From Orthonyx spaldingii (lineage: Eukaryota > Chordata > Aves > Passeriformes > Orthonychidae), in contig VZTJ01001204.1 in the NCBI GenBank assembly GCA_013397795.1, forward strand, positions 1,102,166 through 1,166,165: a stretch of DNA of 64,000 nt, in the 5' to 3' direction. A program made the translations under genes and the position numbers. The notes under the pieces were generated by a model. The model had not been told where the DNA came from. It saw nothing but the letters and a program-made list of their open reading frames with translations, and made no database searches. This document shows positions 48,614-63,667 of the stretch, one piece after another (within the stretch, counting starts at the first letter, position 1; every line of letters begins with the position of its first letter).

Positions 48614-51600
48614 TCCTCTCGTCTCTCCCAGCACACCCAGCTCCCCAACAGCATCCCTATGCCTTTTGAAGTTATCTTGTTGCTGAGTGTCTCTAGATTT
48701 TCTCTCATGGCCAATACTTACCTGTATCAGTGGCCTCAGCTCATATATGTTTTGTACCAGGAACACTTACTTTGTTCAGAAAGAGATGCTGGCTGGTTCT
48801 GTCATAACACCAGAGCAGTCTTGGAAGGCAATTCCATCCCTTCAGACACTTCAGCTGCATTGTTATTTGTGTAAAATAGCTATGTCTCAACTGTATAGAA
48901 CTTTCCACCGTGAATGATGCAAATAATACACTATTTTAATACCTCTTTTTCATTGTCATGGCAAAGATGTGATCCAAAACATTGGGAAAAAACATGTCAT
49001 GGCTCAAGAGAAAACCTGCAGTCAGTCCTGTTTATGTACCACTGGTGCCAGTTTCTTCATATAAATATTGAAATAACTGTCTTTTTTACAAAAATCTCAT
49101 TGTCAGTTCAGAATTCCAAAAAAGAGAAAAACATGCTGTTATACTTGGTGACCATCTTGATGCAAGCACAGCACCATAGTTAAGCCTACCCAAAGCACTG
49201 GTCTTAGTGTCAGATTCTTCTGTAAGTCTGTGTGAATGTGTAACGCACCCAAATATTTTGAATCTGACTTTAAAATGTTTGTTTTGAAAACGGTAGTGTT
49301 TGGTTTTCCATGAACTTGCTTTTCCGCAAATGAAGCTTGGTCTACGCGACTAAATGGGAACAGTAATTTGTAAGCTGTTGTGTATCTTCAGTTCACCAGC
49401 ATCTTCCTGTACCCAGAGCAGTTTAAAAACAAAAGTGAAATAATGTCTTCACAGCTGGAAGTCAGTACATGCTTCATTTAGAGCAGTTGTTCCTATTAGA
49501 ATTTTTTTCTGTGAAAAAAAGATAGTACTATGATTAAGTGGCATATATATTTTCTAATTTCTTGATAAAGATAACACTAAAAAGAGATTCAGTTATAAAA
49601 ACTATATACTTTCTAAAAAGCCTGTAAAGTGGAAATTACGTTTCAGTTCTTCACCTTACTACCTGAAATAGCCCCATAGAAGTTGCTGTTAAAAATATTG
49701 TTTGTATACTGAAAATATGTATCAAATTTATGCGTACCTGTCCTGAAAATTATATGAATCCTGGTATGAATTACCATGAATACTGACGGTACCTAAACAC
49801 AGTTACAGTAGTTAGTTTCTTAGTATTCAACTAATGCTTAGTAGCAGAAATGTGGCTTTGAAAGTAATCAAAACCTGTCGTGTATGAACAACTATAACCA
49901 ATGAAAAATGACAAAAGAGTTGGGATGTAGTCTAATCATTTCCAAATTGGTAAATTAAGCACATATTTACCAGAGTGCATTTATTATTGTTGTTTGATAT
50001 TCATCAGTATTCAGACTAGCTAATTTAAAGCTACTTAGGCTATGTGTGTTCAAACTGCAATAGAAAGTACTTGTGGCTTGCAGCATCATCATAGCTGAAT
50101 CATTTAGCTGAGAGAGCTTAGTGCATCTCAGGAGTGAGGCTTTTTCCCTTTTACAAAAGAGTTCTGGGCCAGATTTGTTGAGGATTATATGCTGTGTCCT
50201 GTATGCATACCATTTACATGAACTTTCCACAGAAATTCAAATTAAAGGAATGAGTATTCTTCAGAGTTTTCCAGTCTCCACAAAAGTATTTAAGAAGATG
50301 TTCTTTAAGTTGCTGCAATTAAGTAGAAGGTACATAATACATCTGTTGAGTTAAATTACAGATAGCTCTAATGTCCATGATGAAACGTATTTGTCATGCT
50401 TCAAGGTTTCAGTCATGATTTCCAGATAAATAGGCAGAGAATGTTGCATTGCTGAATCACTTAAGGTTATTTGTTTGCTGAAACTGATAGATGAGTAAGG
50501 CATTTTAGAGCTAACATTACTTGACGGAATCACCTTTCATTTACTCCTTTTGGGTTTGAGTATTTAGATTAGGACGATCATGACCAAAGGATTTATTCCT
50601 TACTCGACGTAACTTACTTGTAATGAATGCGTTATGTTGTCAATGTCAGTGTGTGCTGGGTAAGACTGCACTGGTGTTGACTTTATTGTTACAACTTTAA
50701 TAATAAATTTCAAGTTTATTTGTGCTGCTAATCTATAGCTTCATCTTCAAACAGCTAAAAAAAATTACAGTAAAATAGTGCTTAACTACTGCTCAAAACT
50801 CATGTTTCAATACTTTGAGGCCAGCTTAGACCTTTCCTGTGAGGACGTACTCAAACTTCTCCATACTTCTCCATTTTTGTATAATATATAATTTTATAAC
50901 TTTCTGCCAAAGAAGTTTGTCAATGCAAAAAGTTAACATGAATTAAAAAAAAGAGATTTGTACAAATGTCTAGATAAAAAAACCATATCCAAGGCTAGAA
51001 AGCAGAGATATAATGGTTCTGAATCAGAGTGTCCCCAGTGGGCAAATACTCTGGAGGCTTCAGGGTATTTCAAGAAGGTAACATTACATGATTGCATTGC
51101 ACTTCCTCGCGTTTCCTTATGCATTTGCTGATGGGCATGTGGGGAAGAGATGTTGGATTCTGAACAGGTCTTTGGTTTGGTTAGATTCTACCGTTCATGC
51201 ATTCTTATCCAGTCAAGGTGGAAAAGGTGATAGGCAATTTAGAAATTCCTTTATGGGGAAAAGTGAAAACTTTTTGTTACACAATCTTCAAGCAAACATT
51301 TACTTGAATGAATTAGCATTAATTCAATTTATGATGTTGATTATGAGATGGAAAGGTAATTAGCAAGCAAATATTTGTTCTTGTTTTCCAGTAATTTCTT
51401 GTTAATGGTATTTTTCAATGTTAACATAGGTCATTCACAAATCATGATACACTGTTGAAGTTTGTTTATAATATGTAGCAACTATCAGGATAGTTTGTTT
51501 TAAAGCTATTGTATAACTGTAAACTATTTTTGCTTAAGAATATGAAATGGTCTTCGGTGAAGGTAGCTCAGAAGTGCCTGTAAGAAGATGACTATTTGCA

Positions 51601-52587
51601 GCATGTCTTTTGTTGGCCCTAGTCCCTCAGTTTTGGAGCAGAAGATGATGGATTCTCTATCTCTTCATTTGATTTCTACTCTGAGACTCAGTCTTTATTT
51701 TAGTTCATTTCTGTTCATGATACAGAGTGCTCCTTCTCTAGAACGGATGACTGTCATTCTTGGAGCTTTATTCAGACTTGAGTCTGGTTATCTGGCTCAG
51801 TCTAAGCATGTATGAGCCTTTGCTGTCATGTTCATTGAGTCCAGCTTCTGTTGCCATGCACTATTAACCTGCAAGAGAAGAGAAGACCTGGTCTGCTGAG
51901 TGTTTTGAAAAGGTGATGTCCAGTGCATGAGAGAAATTGGCATCCCTGAAAGATGCCAATACTGTGTGCATATAAGATATGTGAAGACTTGAGCCTGAAC
52001 TTACTCATAAAGAAAGTGGTGCTGCGCAGTGCCTTCGGTGCCTCACCCTCTTACAGTGCCAAGGATTTTCCATTTGCAACTGCCTTTCCATTGCATCTCT
52101 GTCACCTTTCATCAAAGCTTCTAGGGCAGTGTTTCCCTTCCTGTCCTCATGCTCTTGGTTTCATACTGTTATTCTCATGGCCTTGTACCTCCACGCTTTG
52201 CTACTACTGTTGTGTCAAGGAAGTGATTGCCACTGCTGTAGCAGTCAAGCCCTTTCACCGGCCTTTTCTTGCGCTGTTCTTTGCAGCTTTTAGTTTGCAT
52301 TAGGAGGAAGACAAGTATCTGCCCCGTGTTCCCCAATAATATATGCAAAACTTAACTGCCAGTTAGTTTGCAACACCAGCCTCTGATCAAAAATCTACTC
52401 CAATCAGGCCTAATGGCATCGTAAGTGGGGATAGGCACTAGGGAATTTGAACAGATCATGAGGAAATTGTTCTGGTTTCTATGGCAAAAGTAGTATGGTG
52501 GATCACCTGATAGGCTGGAGAGAACACTTGGGAGAGGATGCTTAAAGGGGAAACCCCATCAGTTCTCTTCTTGACTAGCCACTGGAG

Positions 52588-52690
52588 CTTTCCTTTTCCC
52601 CTTTTCATTTTCTTCTTTTGCTTTTCCAGTTACCTTTCCCCTTTCTTATGTTTTTCTCTTTATCTCTCTCCCCACTTTCTTTTTCCCCTA
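52588..52690. repeat. Polypyrimidine-rich tract
   Basis: About 100 bases with roughly nine purines by my count, mostly T and C on the plus strand (TTTCC, TTTCTT and TCTCTC patterns). It could support triplex (H-DNA) structure. No good splice acceptor follows it. Confidence 0.75.
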
Positions 52691-53197
52691 AAGAAATTGT
52701 TATTGTTGGCTTTGATGTTCGTTACCAGCTATAAACTCTGCAAATGAATCAGAAAGGGACATAGAGATGTTTATATGCTTTTAATGAGAAGTTTAAGTGT
52801 GCGAATAGATTGGTATGTGGTCAGTTTATAACTATGTAAATAGAAATTATCTGATAATTTTCCTCATTTTACTTCTTGGTCAAAGAGAAATTGTACATCC
52901 TCTGAGTCTTTATTTAGTCAGCCTGAGTTTACTCTTCTGGTTGGTTTTTGTGCGAGAATATCTCTATTCCATCAGATATCTCTGTGTCCTTCTCTGTATC
53001 CTTTTCAATCTGAATTTATATTTCTTCAGCAAATGTGACCAGAATAGTAGTCTGTGCCCATAGAAATCTCATTAATGTGTTGTCCAAGGGTGGTAATACT
53101 CCATCTCCTTTTTTAAAAAGCTTCACTGATGTGTTGTATTCAGCTCCATCTGAAAGTTCAATTTCCTGTTACTTTTTGTAATGCTCATGATTACAGT

Positions 53198-53689
53198 AAA
53201 TCACAGAAGTTGGAAGAGACCTGTTGGTCAAAATAGAGTCAACATAGAATTTAGACCATGTTGTTTAGGAGTTTGTTCAATTCTGCCTGGAAATGCTCCA
53301 AGCAAAGCGTTTCCACAACTTCTCCGGACAGTCACACCCAATACTTAGTTATCCCGATGGCAATTTTTCTTCTTTATGTTAAGTCATAGCCTTCTGGTTT
53401 CAATTAATGAGTATTTTCTCTCATTTTTGTGCCATGCATGCCTGTGAAGAACCTGGCTCCATCTTTTTGGTAAAGCTCCTCATAGACACTGACAGGCTGG
53501 TGTTAGGTCCCTGCTAAGGCTGCCTCATCTTCAGGGTGAACAGGTCCAGCTCTCTCAGCTTCCAACAGGGCCAGTCCTCCAGCCCCAGACTGCTTTGACA
53601 GACTCTGGAGGAAGCTTCTTTCAGTTATTTGGAACACCAAGACTGGATGCAATATTCCAGATGAGGTCTAGTGTTTGAGTAAAGTGGAA
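53198..53689 (-). mobile_element. CR1 LINE 3' part, old copy (minus strand)
   Basis: The plus strand begins with AATCACAGAAGTTGGAAGAG, the reverse complement of a CR1 tail and 3' UTR. It continues with TTTCCACAACTTCTCCGGAC, AGAACCTGGCTCCATCTTTT, GGTCCAGCTCTCTCAGCTTC and GACTGGATGCAATATTCCAG, all in CR1 order. Divergence is high and indels are frequent; no frame survives. The copy is 5'-truncated before the reverse transcriptase core. Confidence 0.88.
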
Positions 53690-56600
53690 ACATAAAACTT
53701 CATATAGGTAAATCTACCAAATAGTAAATAGCACCAAATTCTGACAATCCAGGAATGAGGCATTGGGCAGAACTTTACTGTCTTGTAACCATAAAATTAA
53801 TTCATGCTATTGTACACTTTTAAGAATTTGTTATTGCAGCTTACATGAAAACAAGGTTTATTTGATATTTCTTCTCAGCAAAGTTCTTGAATCATGTTAT
53901 TTTGGAGTAGAGAAGTAATGTGATATTGAAATTTTATTTTAAAACACTTTATATGCATTAATATATCTCCTTTATAGAAGCATATGAAGAAAATTATATG
54001 ACACAGACATTCCGTATGTCTAGGCATTTAATTATACAAAATCCTGATTATTGGAGTCTTTGACAGTTAACATTAAGTCTCCAGGGTACCTAACTATTGA
54101 ACTAAACCTTGCTTTGACAAGAGGTGAGTGAACTGCAGGCATGAATATAAGATTTCCAAGGAAAAAACTTAAGCCTAATTCTAAATGGGAAATAAAAAGC
54201 ATGCACATAGTAACTATTTGGTGCATAATATGTGTAAATTATTCATATTTTGCTTGTTTCATAGATAGATAGCTCTTCAGTTGTCCATATATAGGTTAAA
54301 ATTATAGGAATGTGTGGACAATATAAAATGCATACAGTTACCATGCCAATCTTATGTGTTTCCCCTTTTGGCAGTCAATACAATCAACACTGATTAATAA
54401 GTCATACTATTAGTTAAGCAGAATTTTGATATTTCATTTGGAGTTGAAGCTGTTTGAGTTGGCATATAAATAATACTCTATATATTCTCTGAAAACATAT
54501 TATAGATTGAAAGATGGGCAAGCTGAAATGGAAAATAATTTTCAATACCTAAAACAGATCATAGGCTTCTAATGTGGGTTAGGTCTGCCCTCCTTACTGC
54601 CATAATCTGCACCAGGGATATAGCTGGAGGTTGCCACAGGATTCTTTTTGTCCTTAGTGTCCTCTGTTTTCCTTCCATAAAAATCAGAGTCAGTAGGAAG
54701 CAGCTGAATCTCAGCAGACCGAAGCTGAATCTCATCCACAGGAACAGAGTAAAGACATAGTCAAGATGCAATCCTGTGGCAATCAGGGCCACAGCTGACA
54801 AGAGTGAATTGTTCGGGGGGGAATCCAAACCAAGATACGAATCAGAGAAAGGTATTTTCATTTATAAATTACATTTGTAGGTTTCATTTACGGTACCTGC
54901 TGTAGTATCAGCCTAGCAGCCCCTTCCTCTTGCACGTGTACATTCCATGCTTGAAGTGGACAGTCTGCACAGAATGCCACGTACTATTGAACTGAATGTA
55001 ACAAAGAAAAGATGAGTAAAACCTTTTTGAGGTGCTAGCTCTCCTATTTCAAACATATTAGTCTCTTATGAAGACTGTGAATGAAGCAGCCATCTAAGAG
55101 AATATTCAACCACTCTCTGTATGTCCAGGTTTCTTACTCAGAGTCTCTTGGAAGACTGTGAGGTATTTGTGTTTATTCTATGCCATCCGTGCACCTTGTC
55201 TTCCACTCCATCTGGCTATATGCTTTCACCACCCTCCTCCCCTCCCCCCAAAAAAGAAAGAAGTTAGACTTCTGATATGAAAATGTGATTAAATATTGTT
55301 ATCTTTTAAACATTTGGAACAAAAGAGTTCAAAGCTTCCTTTTGACTGTAAAGTGAAGTTGGTAAGTGTTTCTTTTGGTCAAGAGGCTTTCTTCTGAAAC
55401 TAGTGAAAAAAGGTACGGGTTTAATGTGTTTAATGGGTGTGTAACCCCAGGTTTTTGTAGCATTTTAGTGAGGCACATATGACTGGATCAGTATCAGCCT
55501 ATTAATGTCATGAGACTTCCTTTAGGACTTCTGAGAGCCGATCAACCATTCTTCTTCCTTGTGGTAGTGCATGTCATTTATACTGATCCAGATTATGAAG
55601 GAAATGCAGATTTCAAAAGAAGGTGATAGGAAAGGGCATCTTCTAAAAAATTTGCTGAGGGTGATGCTAATATTAACAGTACTAGCACCTTGATTGAAGA
55701 GGTCAAAGACTTTACTTGCTTGTGAGGAGTTTTGCCATTGCCTATAATGAGATTAGGGTGTCACCTTTGCATGTGAAATTTTCACCTCTTGATGGGCTAT
55801 TTGTTGTTTGTTGTTGAAACAGATCAGATTAAGAGGAGAGCTTCTGAAAGCCCTGTTCAAGGTTCAGATACACTGAAGACATGCATGGAACACTGCAGTG
55901 TAATCATCTCATTCCCAGGCAGGAGTAGAAATGGCAGAGAGCATGGAATCTGAGATTAGAACTAGCAGCAGTTAATTGTTCATTAATTCATTAGGGCAAA
56001 CCAGAGAGGATGATTCAATTTAGACAGGCAGTCAAAGCAGTGGAGGAGCTAGAAAAGTGTATAAAAGATAATTCCTGATTATTCTTCCCTGCCATCTTTT
56101 GCAAATTACCTTTAAATAAATTTAGCAGATTTTGGCATGCACTCTGGGTACATTTTCCCTGCATCAAACTGTCTGCATGCTTCTATTCACTTCATCACTA
56201 GTTTTCCTGAGAGATGCCTAAATATAAGTTTGTAGTTTCTTCAGTGTGCTCTGATTACATGCAAACAGAGCACACTGGTATGCGTAGGAGATTTTTCTGG
56301 GTGTCTGGCAAATGAAATCCTTTTTCTTTAGGCCACGGAGTGGCAACTCAGCTACTTCCACAATTTCACTGCAATTTTTATGGGGAGTCTGAATACAATG
56401 CCTGTGAGGAATGTGGAAGGGCCAAGTGACTCTGTAGTGTCATTTCTGACAAGGCTTCACATTTACTTGTCCTCAGAATGGTCATCCATACTTTTGGAGA
56501 GAGTTGCTGGCATGCTGGTTGCCTATGGAGTCTGTATGCATCATTTGTCCTCACTCTTTTTATTTCTATGGAGTGTTTGTATTGCTGTCTTTGTAAAAAG

Positions 56601-59600
56601 AGACTGAGCTGGGAGAGACAGCAGGAGACACAAATGAGAGTCTTTTTCAGTTGACATTTTGACCATAATTTAGGTTTTATGCATAGAAATGTCAGCTCAA
56701 AAGACACTTCTGTGTAGATAATGAAGCAACATAATAAATCCATTATCATGTTAAGAGAAAAAGATATGGATTTTTTCAGTGATTTTAGTCTAAGTATTTC
56801 AGGAGAAAGAATTAAAAAAGCTTTTTTTTGTGTTTTAAGGCCATAAATATAATCAAAACAAATTAAAAGTAAGCCACATTTAAAAAGTGTTTTAAATTCT
56901 GCTTACTTACTCTGATTGAGGGTGATTATCTGGCATGAAACTGATTAACTATGTGATATGTAAGCCAAAGTATTTTTCTTAAAGCATCATAGGATTGCCT
57001 CATCTTTAGGTTACCATTGCTGTGTTATGTATACAGTCAATTTATATTACTCACTCTCTGAAAAATAACACCATAAAGCTTCCTACTCCAAGTGTGTTAA
57101 AATCAAGATGATGAAAAGACCAACATCTGTCATTTATGGTATATAGTTATATCCCAGAGTGAATGGGACATGCATAGTCAGGCAAGGCCAGAACTGTGAT
57201 CTAATATATGTATCGGTTTTTGTTCATAACTGTTTTTTTTTTTTTAATTCCAACTTCATATCGGAACGTGGACTATGTGCTAAGCACACATGAAGCAAAG
57301 CAAAGACAATTATTTTTCATCCTTAAAGCAGTTACTGTACATTGGTGCAATGATCTGTCAGATTTTCACATGCAGGCTGTTATCCTCCTGTCTACAGACT
57401 TTTCCCATTAAAGTTGCTACTTCAGTTAGGCAAAGGAATAATTAACTATACTGATCTTAACAGAACTGTTATTGCTGACACATATCAAGGTAAATAAAAT
57501 GAGACTCTGACTTGCGTCAGGTTGAAAATGTGTTAGCTATTGACTCAGTCTAATTATACTGAATTGAATGTAATTGCATATCATCATCCAGTCCCCAGAA
57601 TTTTAATAGCACTTGAATTCTTACAAAGTTATGAGGGTGATTTTAAAAAATAATGTAAATTCCATGGAACTTTCACTGTAAAATCTAAATTTCTTAAAAA
57701 AACAAACACTATTTAAAAAAAAATAACCATTTTGGTCAGGAAATTTTTGTCAGAAATCACTAATAAATACAGAGATTAACATGAATAATAAATGTATAGC
57801 AAAGGTTTTTCACCTATTTTATTTTATTGTCTATTTCAATACTTTATTATGGAATACCAAATTAGAGAAGTTTTGTCATTTGTTATGAAAGAAGGTACTA
57901 CTAGCAATATTTCTGTTTTAAAAGATGACTGCTACAGGTGAATTCTCTACGTTTACCCTGGTGTAGAATAGTGTTGGCTATGGCATCACCAGAAATAGCA
58001 ATGTAGATACAATTTTTGTGTAGTAGATAGCTGAAGAAACAATCCTCTCTGAATGAGGAATTAATTTGGTTCTAACTATTTTGCAGCTGGTTAATTGTTT
58101 AAAGTCAAAGTAATGCTGTGCATATCAGCAGACATAGCAGTTGGTACTTGAAACCAGTTATGTTTCATTCTGCATCAGTCATTAAAAATTGTATTGATTA
58201 GACACTAAAACCAGTGCTGCTAGAAGAAATAAAAGGTAGTTTTAGCAAGTGAAAAATATTTTTTCCATTTGCAATAGATGAGGAGACTCTTTAGTTTAGT
58301 AACTGCAAGGTTATTAAATACTGTGTTTCTCATTTCCTGATAGTAATAAACTGGAATTCTGTCATTTCATTTTACATTGATTTTTCTTTTGCAATGCATC
58401 TGAAAATTAATAGAAGCTTTGCCTATTTTATTGCAGTTCTGCAACAAAAGGAGGAAAAATAAAAATTGCATATGAGGATAAAGCCAGTAAAATCTTAGTG
58501 ATTTAAATGGAAGTATTTCTGGGAAGCAAATGGAAGCTTTAGACTTGGATATAAAGGCTAACATGGGCAACTGGATTAGGCAAGATCATCTTGGCTGATG
58601 GCAGCTAGAAATCATTGTCTCTAATAGCGAAACATCACCGGGGAGCAATGGGAAGTGAATATGTAATCAAAGAACTCTCTATCTCCATCCTGCCTCTAAC
58701 CTCACAGTGGAAGCTGCAAGAAGAGGTCACTACAGAACTATTCTCCATCGCACAGTATCTTGTATCTATTCTAGAGAGTCTCATTTTTTTTTCCTTCTCC
58801 CACTTGATCAAGGGTCATAGCAACATCTTAGGTACCACAGAAGAAAACATCACTTTCACATAGCTATGAGATATATAATGAGTGAGAAAAATACTGAAAG
58901 ATCTCATAAAGACAGTCTCAAAGTGAAAAAAAAAAACAAAAAAACAAACAAAGATCACATTTTTGTTATTTGAATACCCATATTCCCATTGTGCTGAAAC
59001 AGTATACAATATACAGACTTGAATAACTTATGCTTGGACAGACAATTACATCAAATAATAGTAAAGCCTGATTGTTTCTTGATTTTTTGAAGGCCCACTC
59101 TATTGTGGTGCTGAGTTCCTGATGAGAAGAAATCATCTTTCATGTTCCAATGGAAATAAATCAGTTTTATTATTATAATAGAATTTTTCACTATTGAGTG
59201 CATAATTGCTAGAATAAGAAAGCATTAACAGGAGAGCCCTCCATTCTGTGTAAGGTTGTAAAATCTGCCATTTTGTTATAGAATGGGGTGTGTTTTCTGT
59301 TTTTTGTTATTACTGGCTCACAGAAGGTAATTGCAGCTTTGTGTATAAGCATTAGAGACAGTTTGGATAACTGAACTGAATAAACAAAGTAAACAAGCTG
59401 AAAGAAAGAAGGCACATTCAACACTTCACTTTTTGGAATAGTGCGTTAGATAGAAGCTGTGCCCTCACCTATAAGAGAGAGCTAAACTCTTCATTCCTCT
59501 CTGCAGTAATGTTAAATGCAGTCAATTTCAATCTGCTGTTTCAGCAGCATGACTCATGCAGAAAGAATGTTTGTTTCTTATTCAGATTTCAGTAACCCTC

Positions 59601-62600
59601 TACTTACTGTGTCCAGTGGGCATAAATTTTCTTTAGATAAAGTGGAGTACTGTGACTGTGATCTAAGCACATAGAATTCTATGCATGATTGTTCATAAGG
59701 ACTGGGATTCATTTACTGCATGGAGAAATGTTAGATGCTACTCTAAAATGATGAATCTGTGTTTATTTGTGGGGAAATTGCCCTCGATTGTAGCACTGAG
59801 TTCCTGTGTGCACAACTTAATATCCTCTAGATGCTCAGGCCTACATCTCAAGCTATGGCATCTTTCTGTAGGCTCATGTAGATGCCTAAGCATTTTTAAG
59901 CATGCAAGATGCTGGCTATATTGTCCAGCAATCCAATTAATTTTCTACTTATTTTCTTTCTTCTTCTGAGTACTGCATTGTGCTGTATCCTATGGAGAAG
60001 GGTCTGGAGTATTGCAAGGTGTCTGTGTACATTGTCTCTTCTCAAACCCACCATAAAACAGCTGGTTAAAATAGTGATGAGAGGAAACACATTGCCCAGA
60101 GAACACAGCTAGCTGTTATATTGGCCTGGTGCCTATGCAGCCATGGGTAGTCACAGTGGTATTGCCTATCTACACTCAGGGGAAAACACCAAGCCAATAT
60201 TGATACAGTCTGTGCTGGTACCTGACCTTCCAACACATGGCAGTGCTGCCTTTTGTGAGTAAGGATGTTCTTCCTTACATTTTTTTCCACTGCTTTTTCC
60301 CACTCCCTGTGGCAGCCTGAGTTCCAGTCTGTCTCACAGCTCTAAACAGAAAGTTCTCTGCCAAGCACAGACAACCAGCATGGACAAGTCTTAGCTTAAT
60401 TTTTTTGCACTTGCTGGCCTGAATGATGCTGAATTTTGGATTACAGACCTCTTAGTAATTTGGAATCAAGAGGGATAAAGGCAGAAGGAAAAAAAAAAAA
60501 GTTCTTTTTTTGATGAGACAAGTCCTACTATGCTTGGCACTCAAATCACAAAAACCTGCTGGATGAGTGGATTCTTCCTGGTCGCAAGACATGCACCAGC
60601 CACTATTCAGCCTGCAACTTTCTAGTGCTTTTTGTGCAATTTTAATGAAAAGCCAGTTATAGGCCAGGTGAATGTCTTTGTGTAGCCAGCCTTTGATGGC
60701 AGGAAGGAGATGACAACCAAAGAAACCCTGGCTTGACAGACTGAAAACAGTGAAGCTTGAGCAGTATCCTGACATTGCTCAGCATATGAGTGATTACTAG
60801 CTCACAACACACAATTCCGGACAAGCCAAGTATAAAACTTGAGGACAACGAGAGGCATGAGTACCTTCTCAAGTGTCTTCAGTACTTGGTGCTCCAAGCC
60901 TGAGTGGTTCTATTGGTGAAGGATGCTTAAGCAGCATGAGTATGAGCTCCTAGCATGGACAGTCAGCAGTTTTGGCCACGTCCTGCCCAAGTTATACATT
61001 CAAAACCAGCTTTGATTTACTATTTATTCCTCAAGTTTCTAGTTCTCTAGGTCAATAACTTCCCACATGATTCTGATCCTTTGTCTGCTCATGACCAGAA
61101 GAAGAGGTCTAAACAATGTCTGGAGTGCTTCAAATACAGGGAAATGAGCAGGTGTCTAGAGACAGTACTTATGATATTTGGCTTTGCAGACTGTGAAATA
61201 CACACTGGATAGGAGACCTAGAGAGAAAAATAATGTAAATAAACTTGGTAATGTTCCATTTTTATTGTATTTATTTCTAGACTGAATTGAATAAGTGGCT
61301 CGAGACATTCAATTCAAGTTCCCTCCTTCACACTGGAGTGGACACTTGAAATGAACAGTTGTGTGCTCTCTCTCTTCATCACAATGCTGCTTGACTTGAT
61401 GATCTGTCCCAGGCATAGACAGGAGAGAGCTGACATAGCAACGCCAGAAGTGGGATGGTTGTGTTTGGTCTGAAATAAAGTCTGGATGTCCTGCAGTGTA
61501 AAAAGTTTTCCAGTTTTTCATTTTTTAAGTAGTTAAGCATCTACTGAGTGACAGACAGCAATTTGAGTAGAGAACAAGAATGCTGGGAGAGCTGAACTCT
61601 CTAGAGCTGTAATCAAGAGGTCGTGGTGGTACCTGAGTGCAGGTCTTAGTTGCCTATCTTGCATGGTGGAGTTACAAGTCATTATTTTCCTCTTATCCTG
61701 CTTCTGGGGAAAGCTTGCATCTTCTCCTCCTGTCAGATACAGGTGGTATGATAGGTCTGAATTCCCCTAATTCTCAGGGCTGGCAATTGGGCAGTATACA
61801 CAGCCTGTCACATCTGGCTTTTTATTCTGCTGAATCAGATTAAGTTACTTGTACATGTATCTAGCCTAAAATTTTGGCATCTCTGAGATGATTTTCATGT
61901 AGGAGCAAGTTTGGGGATGATGAGTGGAAAGGGACTGTTCTCACTTCTTCAGGTGTCAGTTTCCATGTTTTTACTGCTTGGTCAGCTTGTCTAGCAAATA
62001 TCTAAAAGAGCATGTGTCCTCTAGGCAGAACATATGTATCTTTATCCTTGAACTTCCATTTTGCCCAGTTGGCAAAATTAGTAGCTGTAGACACAAACTT
62101 AATCCAGTTCTTCCTTAGTATCCTAAGGGAAATCAGAGAGATCCAGGAAACTTGTCTGATGGCTCTGAAAATTTTTCTAGGCTGTGCCTCTCGTATGGGT
62201 CTGGAAGAAGGTCCTGAGGCAGGAGAGGTTGTCTGAAGGTTTTTCTGGTGCTTCACTGAAGGTGACCTTAGGATATACTACCAGGGTTTGTGGCAGCCTC
62301 TCCATGGTCTGTATGGAGCTTCATGGAAGGGGCAGGTGTTACATGAAGAGCTCACAATTTCTGCATACTGCACTTTTATAAACTTCAGTTTAGAATGTTT
62401 CCTCCTTCTGGAACACCTGAAATTATTCATGGTCCTGATGTATGACCATGAAATCTTACTGGTAACAGAATTATACATCCACATGTGGCCTTCCAAATGT
62501 GGTCACATATGGCTCCCAGACCATTGCTATACAATCTGCAGTACCCTGACTTCTGCCAAGGGATTTCCTTTAGAAATGAAACGGCTGTTTGTCTCATTTT

Positions 62601-63667
62601 CATACACAAGCGTTGGTAGGGACTTGCTAAGGGGAGGGTGAAGTATGATGGCTTGGCAATGTGGCAACAAACTTTGTTATCTTGTTCGTTGAATGTTTTT
62701 TTCTAGAAAGGTGCTTTTTAAGTGATATATATTTCTTCTCAAATTGAACATTTGAGAAATTAGGAGAACACAAAGTATTCAGCAAGTGCTATGGAAAGTC
62801 TCAGGTCAATGAGAACATCAGTGAAGAACTTGTTACTATCACTGCTGCTTCTCTGCAGCTTTAAGCGTGTGTACACTGCTGTCACTTGAAGAGGTCACTT
62901 TTCTTTGTTCAGAGTGATCATAACAAGTCAACCTTTCTCCTGTGGCATTTATGGATCCCTTCTGTCAGCTCTCATTTAGATTTGATACACCATCAAATGT
63001 TGATATGCAGGTTATAATATGAAAAAAGACCACGATTTAGCCTCCAAAAATGGCGTAGATAAGTGACAGCACAAAGCTTTCCGGGCTTAAGTCAGATTTA
63101 TGCATCTAAATAATTTAAGACTCTGCTTAACTGTTTTCTTAGATTCATAAGAGAAAATTTACCTACAGTTGCTAGGAAATGAACAGTAAGCATATAACCA
63201 GATTGAAAAGTAGCTCTTTACCTCTTTCCTCCAAGGGAGCTTTTAATTTTCTGGATGAATGCTTTTTCCAAAATACAACTTCTGTCTTTCAAATTCCTCT
63301 TTCTAACTACCTGTTGTAGAACGTATCTTTCTCACAACTCACTTCTCCTCTGTGCTGTGTAGTTTCTTGAATGGATTGTAAAAGAACTCATGCTGTGGGC
63401 ACTGTTCCCTAGAGCAGTTTCCACAGCATTTTGCCTTTATATCACAGTTGTACCTCTGATGAGTTGTTGCACTGAGCAGGATTGCTTTTTCAGTATTTGT
63501 GGCTTAAATACTCATGAAGATTTCACTTTTCTTCTTGGTTGCTTCTATAAACCATGAAGACTTTTTTCTTCAGCATTCGTAAAACCAGTATTTTCTGTAA
63601 AACCCAGTGTTTTCTGTTTAGATACCTGCAGCTTTGAATACTGCATCTTTTTCACTTGATGTATAAA
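53690..63667. other. Gene-free AT-rich stretch
   Basis: About 10 kb without a supported gene. Low-complexity items are a C-rich run at 55228-55250, T13 at 57233-57245 and an A-rich CAAA run at 58926-58952. A segment at 55970-56210 is rich in TTAATT-type cores and might be a conserved element. Frames near 56378-56749, 60452-60872 and 62000-62640 overlap on both strands without family resemblance. Confidence 0.5.

Larger units (their letters stand above)
47891..53197. other. Gene-free stretch downstream of the CpG island
   Basis: Returns to AT-rich sequence; if the gene at the island runs rightward, this would be intron 1. It holds an 18-bp tandem duplication (48578-48613), a cluster of TGACAG/CTGTCA motifs (48356-48480) and a pyrimidine-rich run (52588-52690). 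A 116-codon frame at 51953-52303 has no family resemblance. Confidence 0.5.

Noticed and set aside
51953..52303. 116-codon plus-strand frame rich in Cys, Phe and Leu
   Set aside because: No recognisable family and no supporting context.
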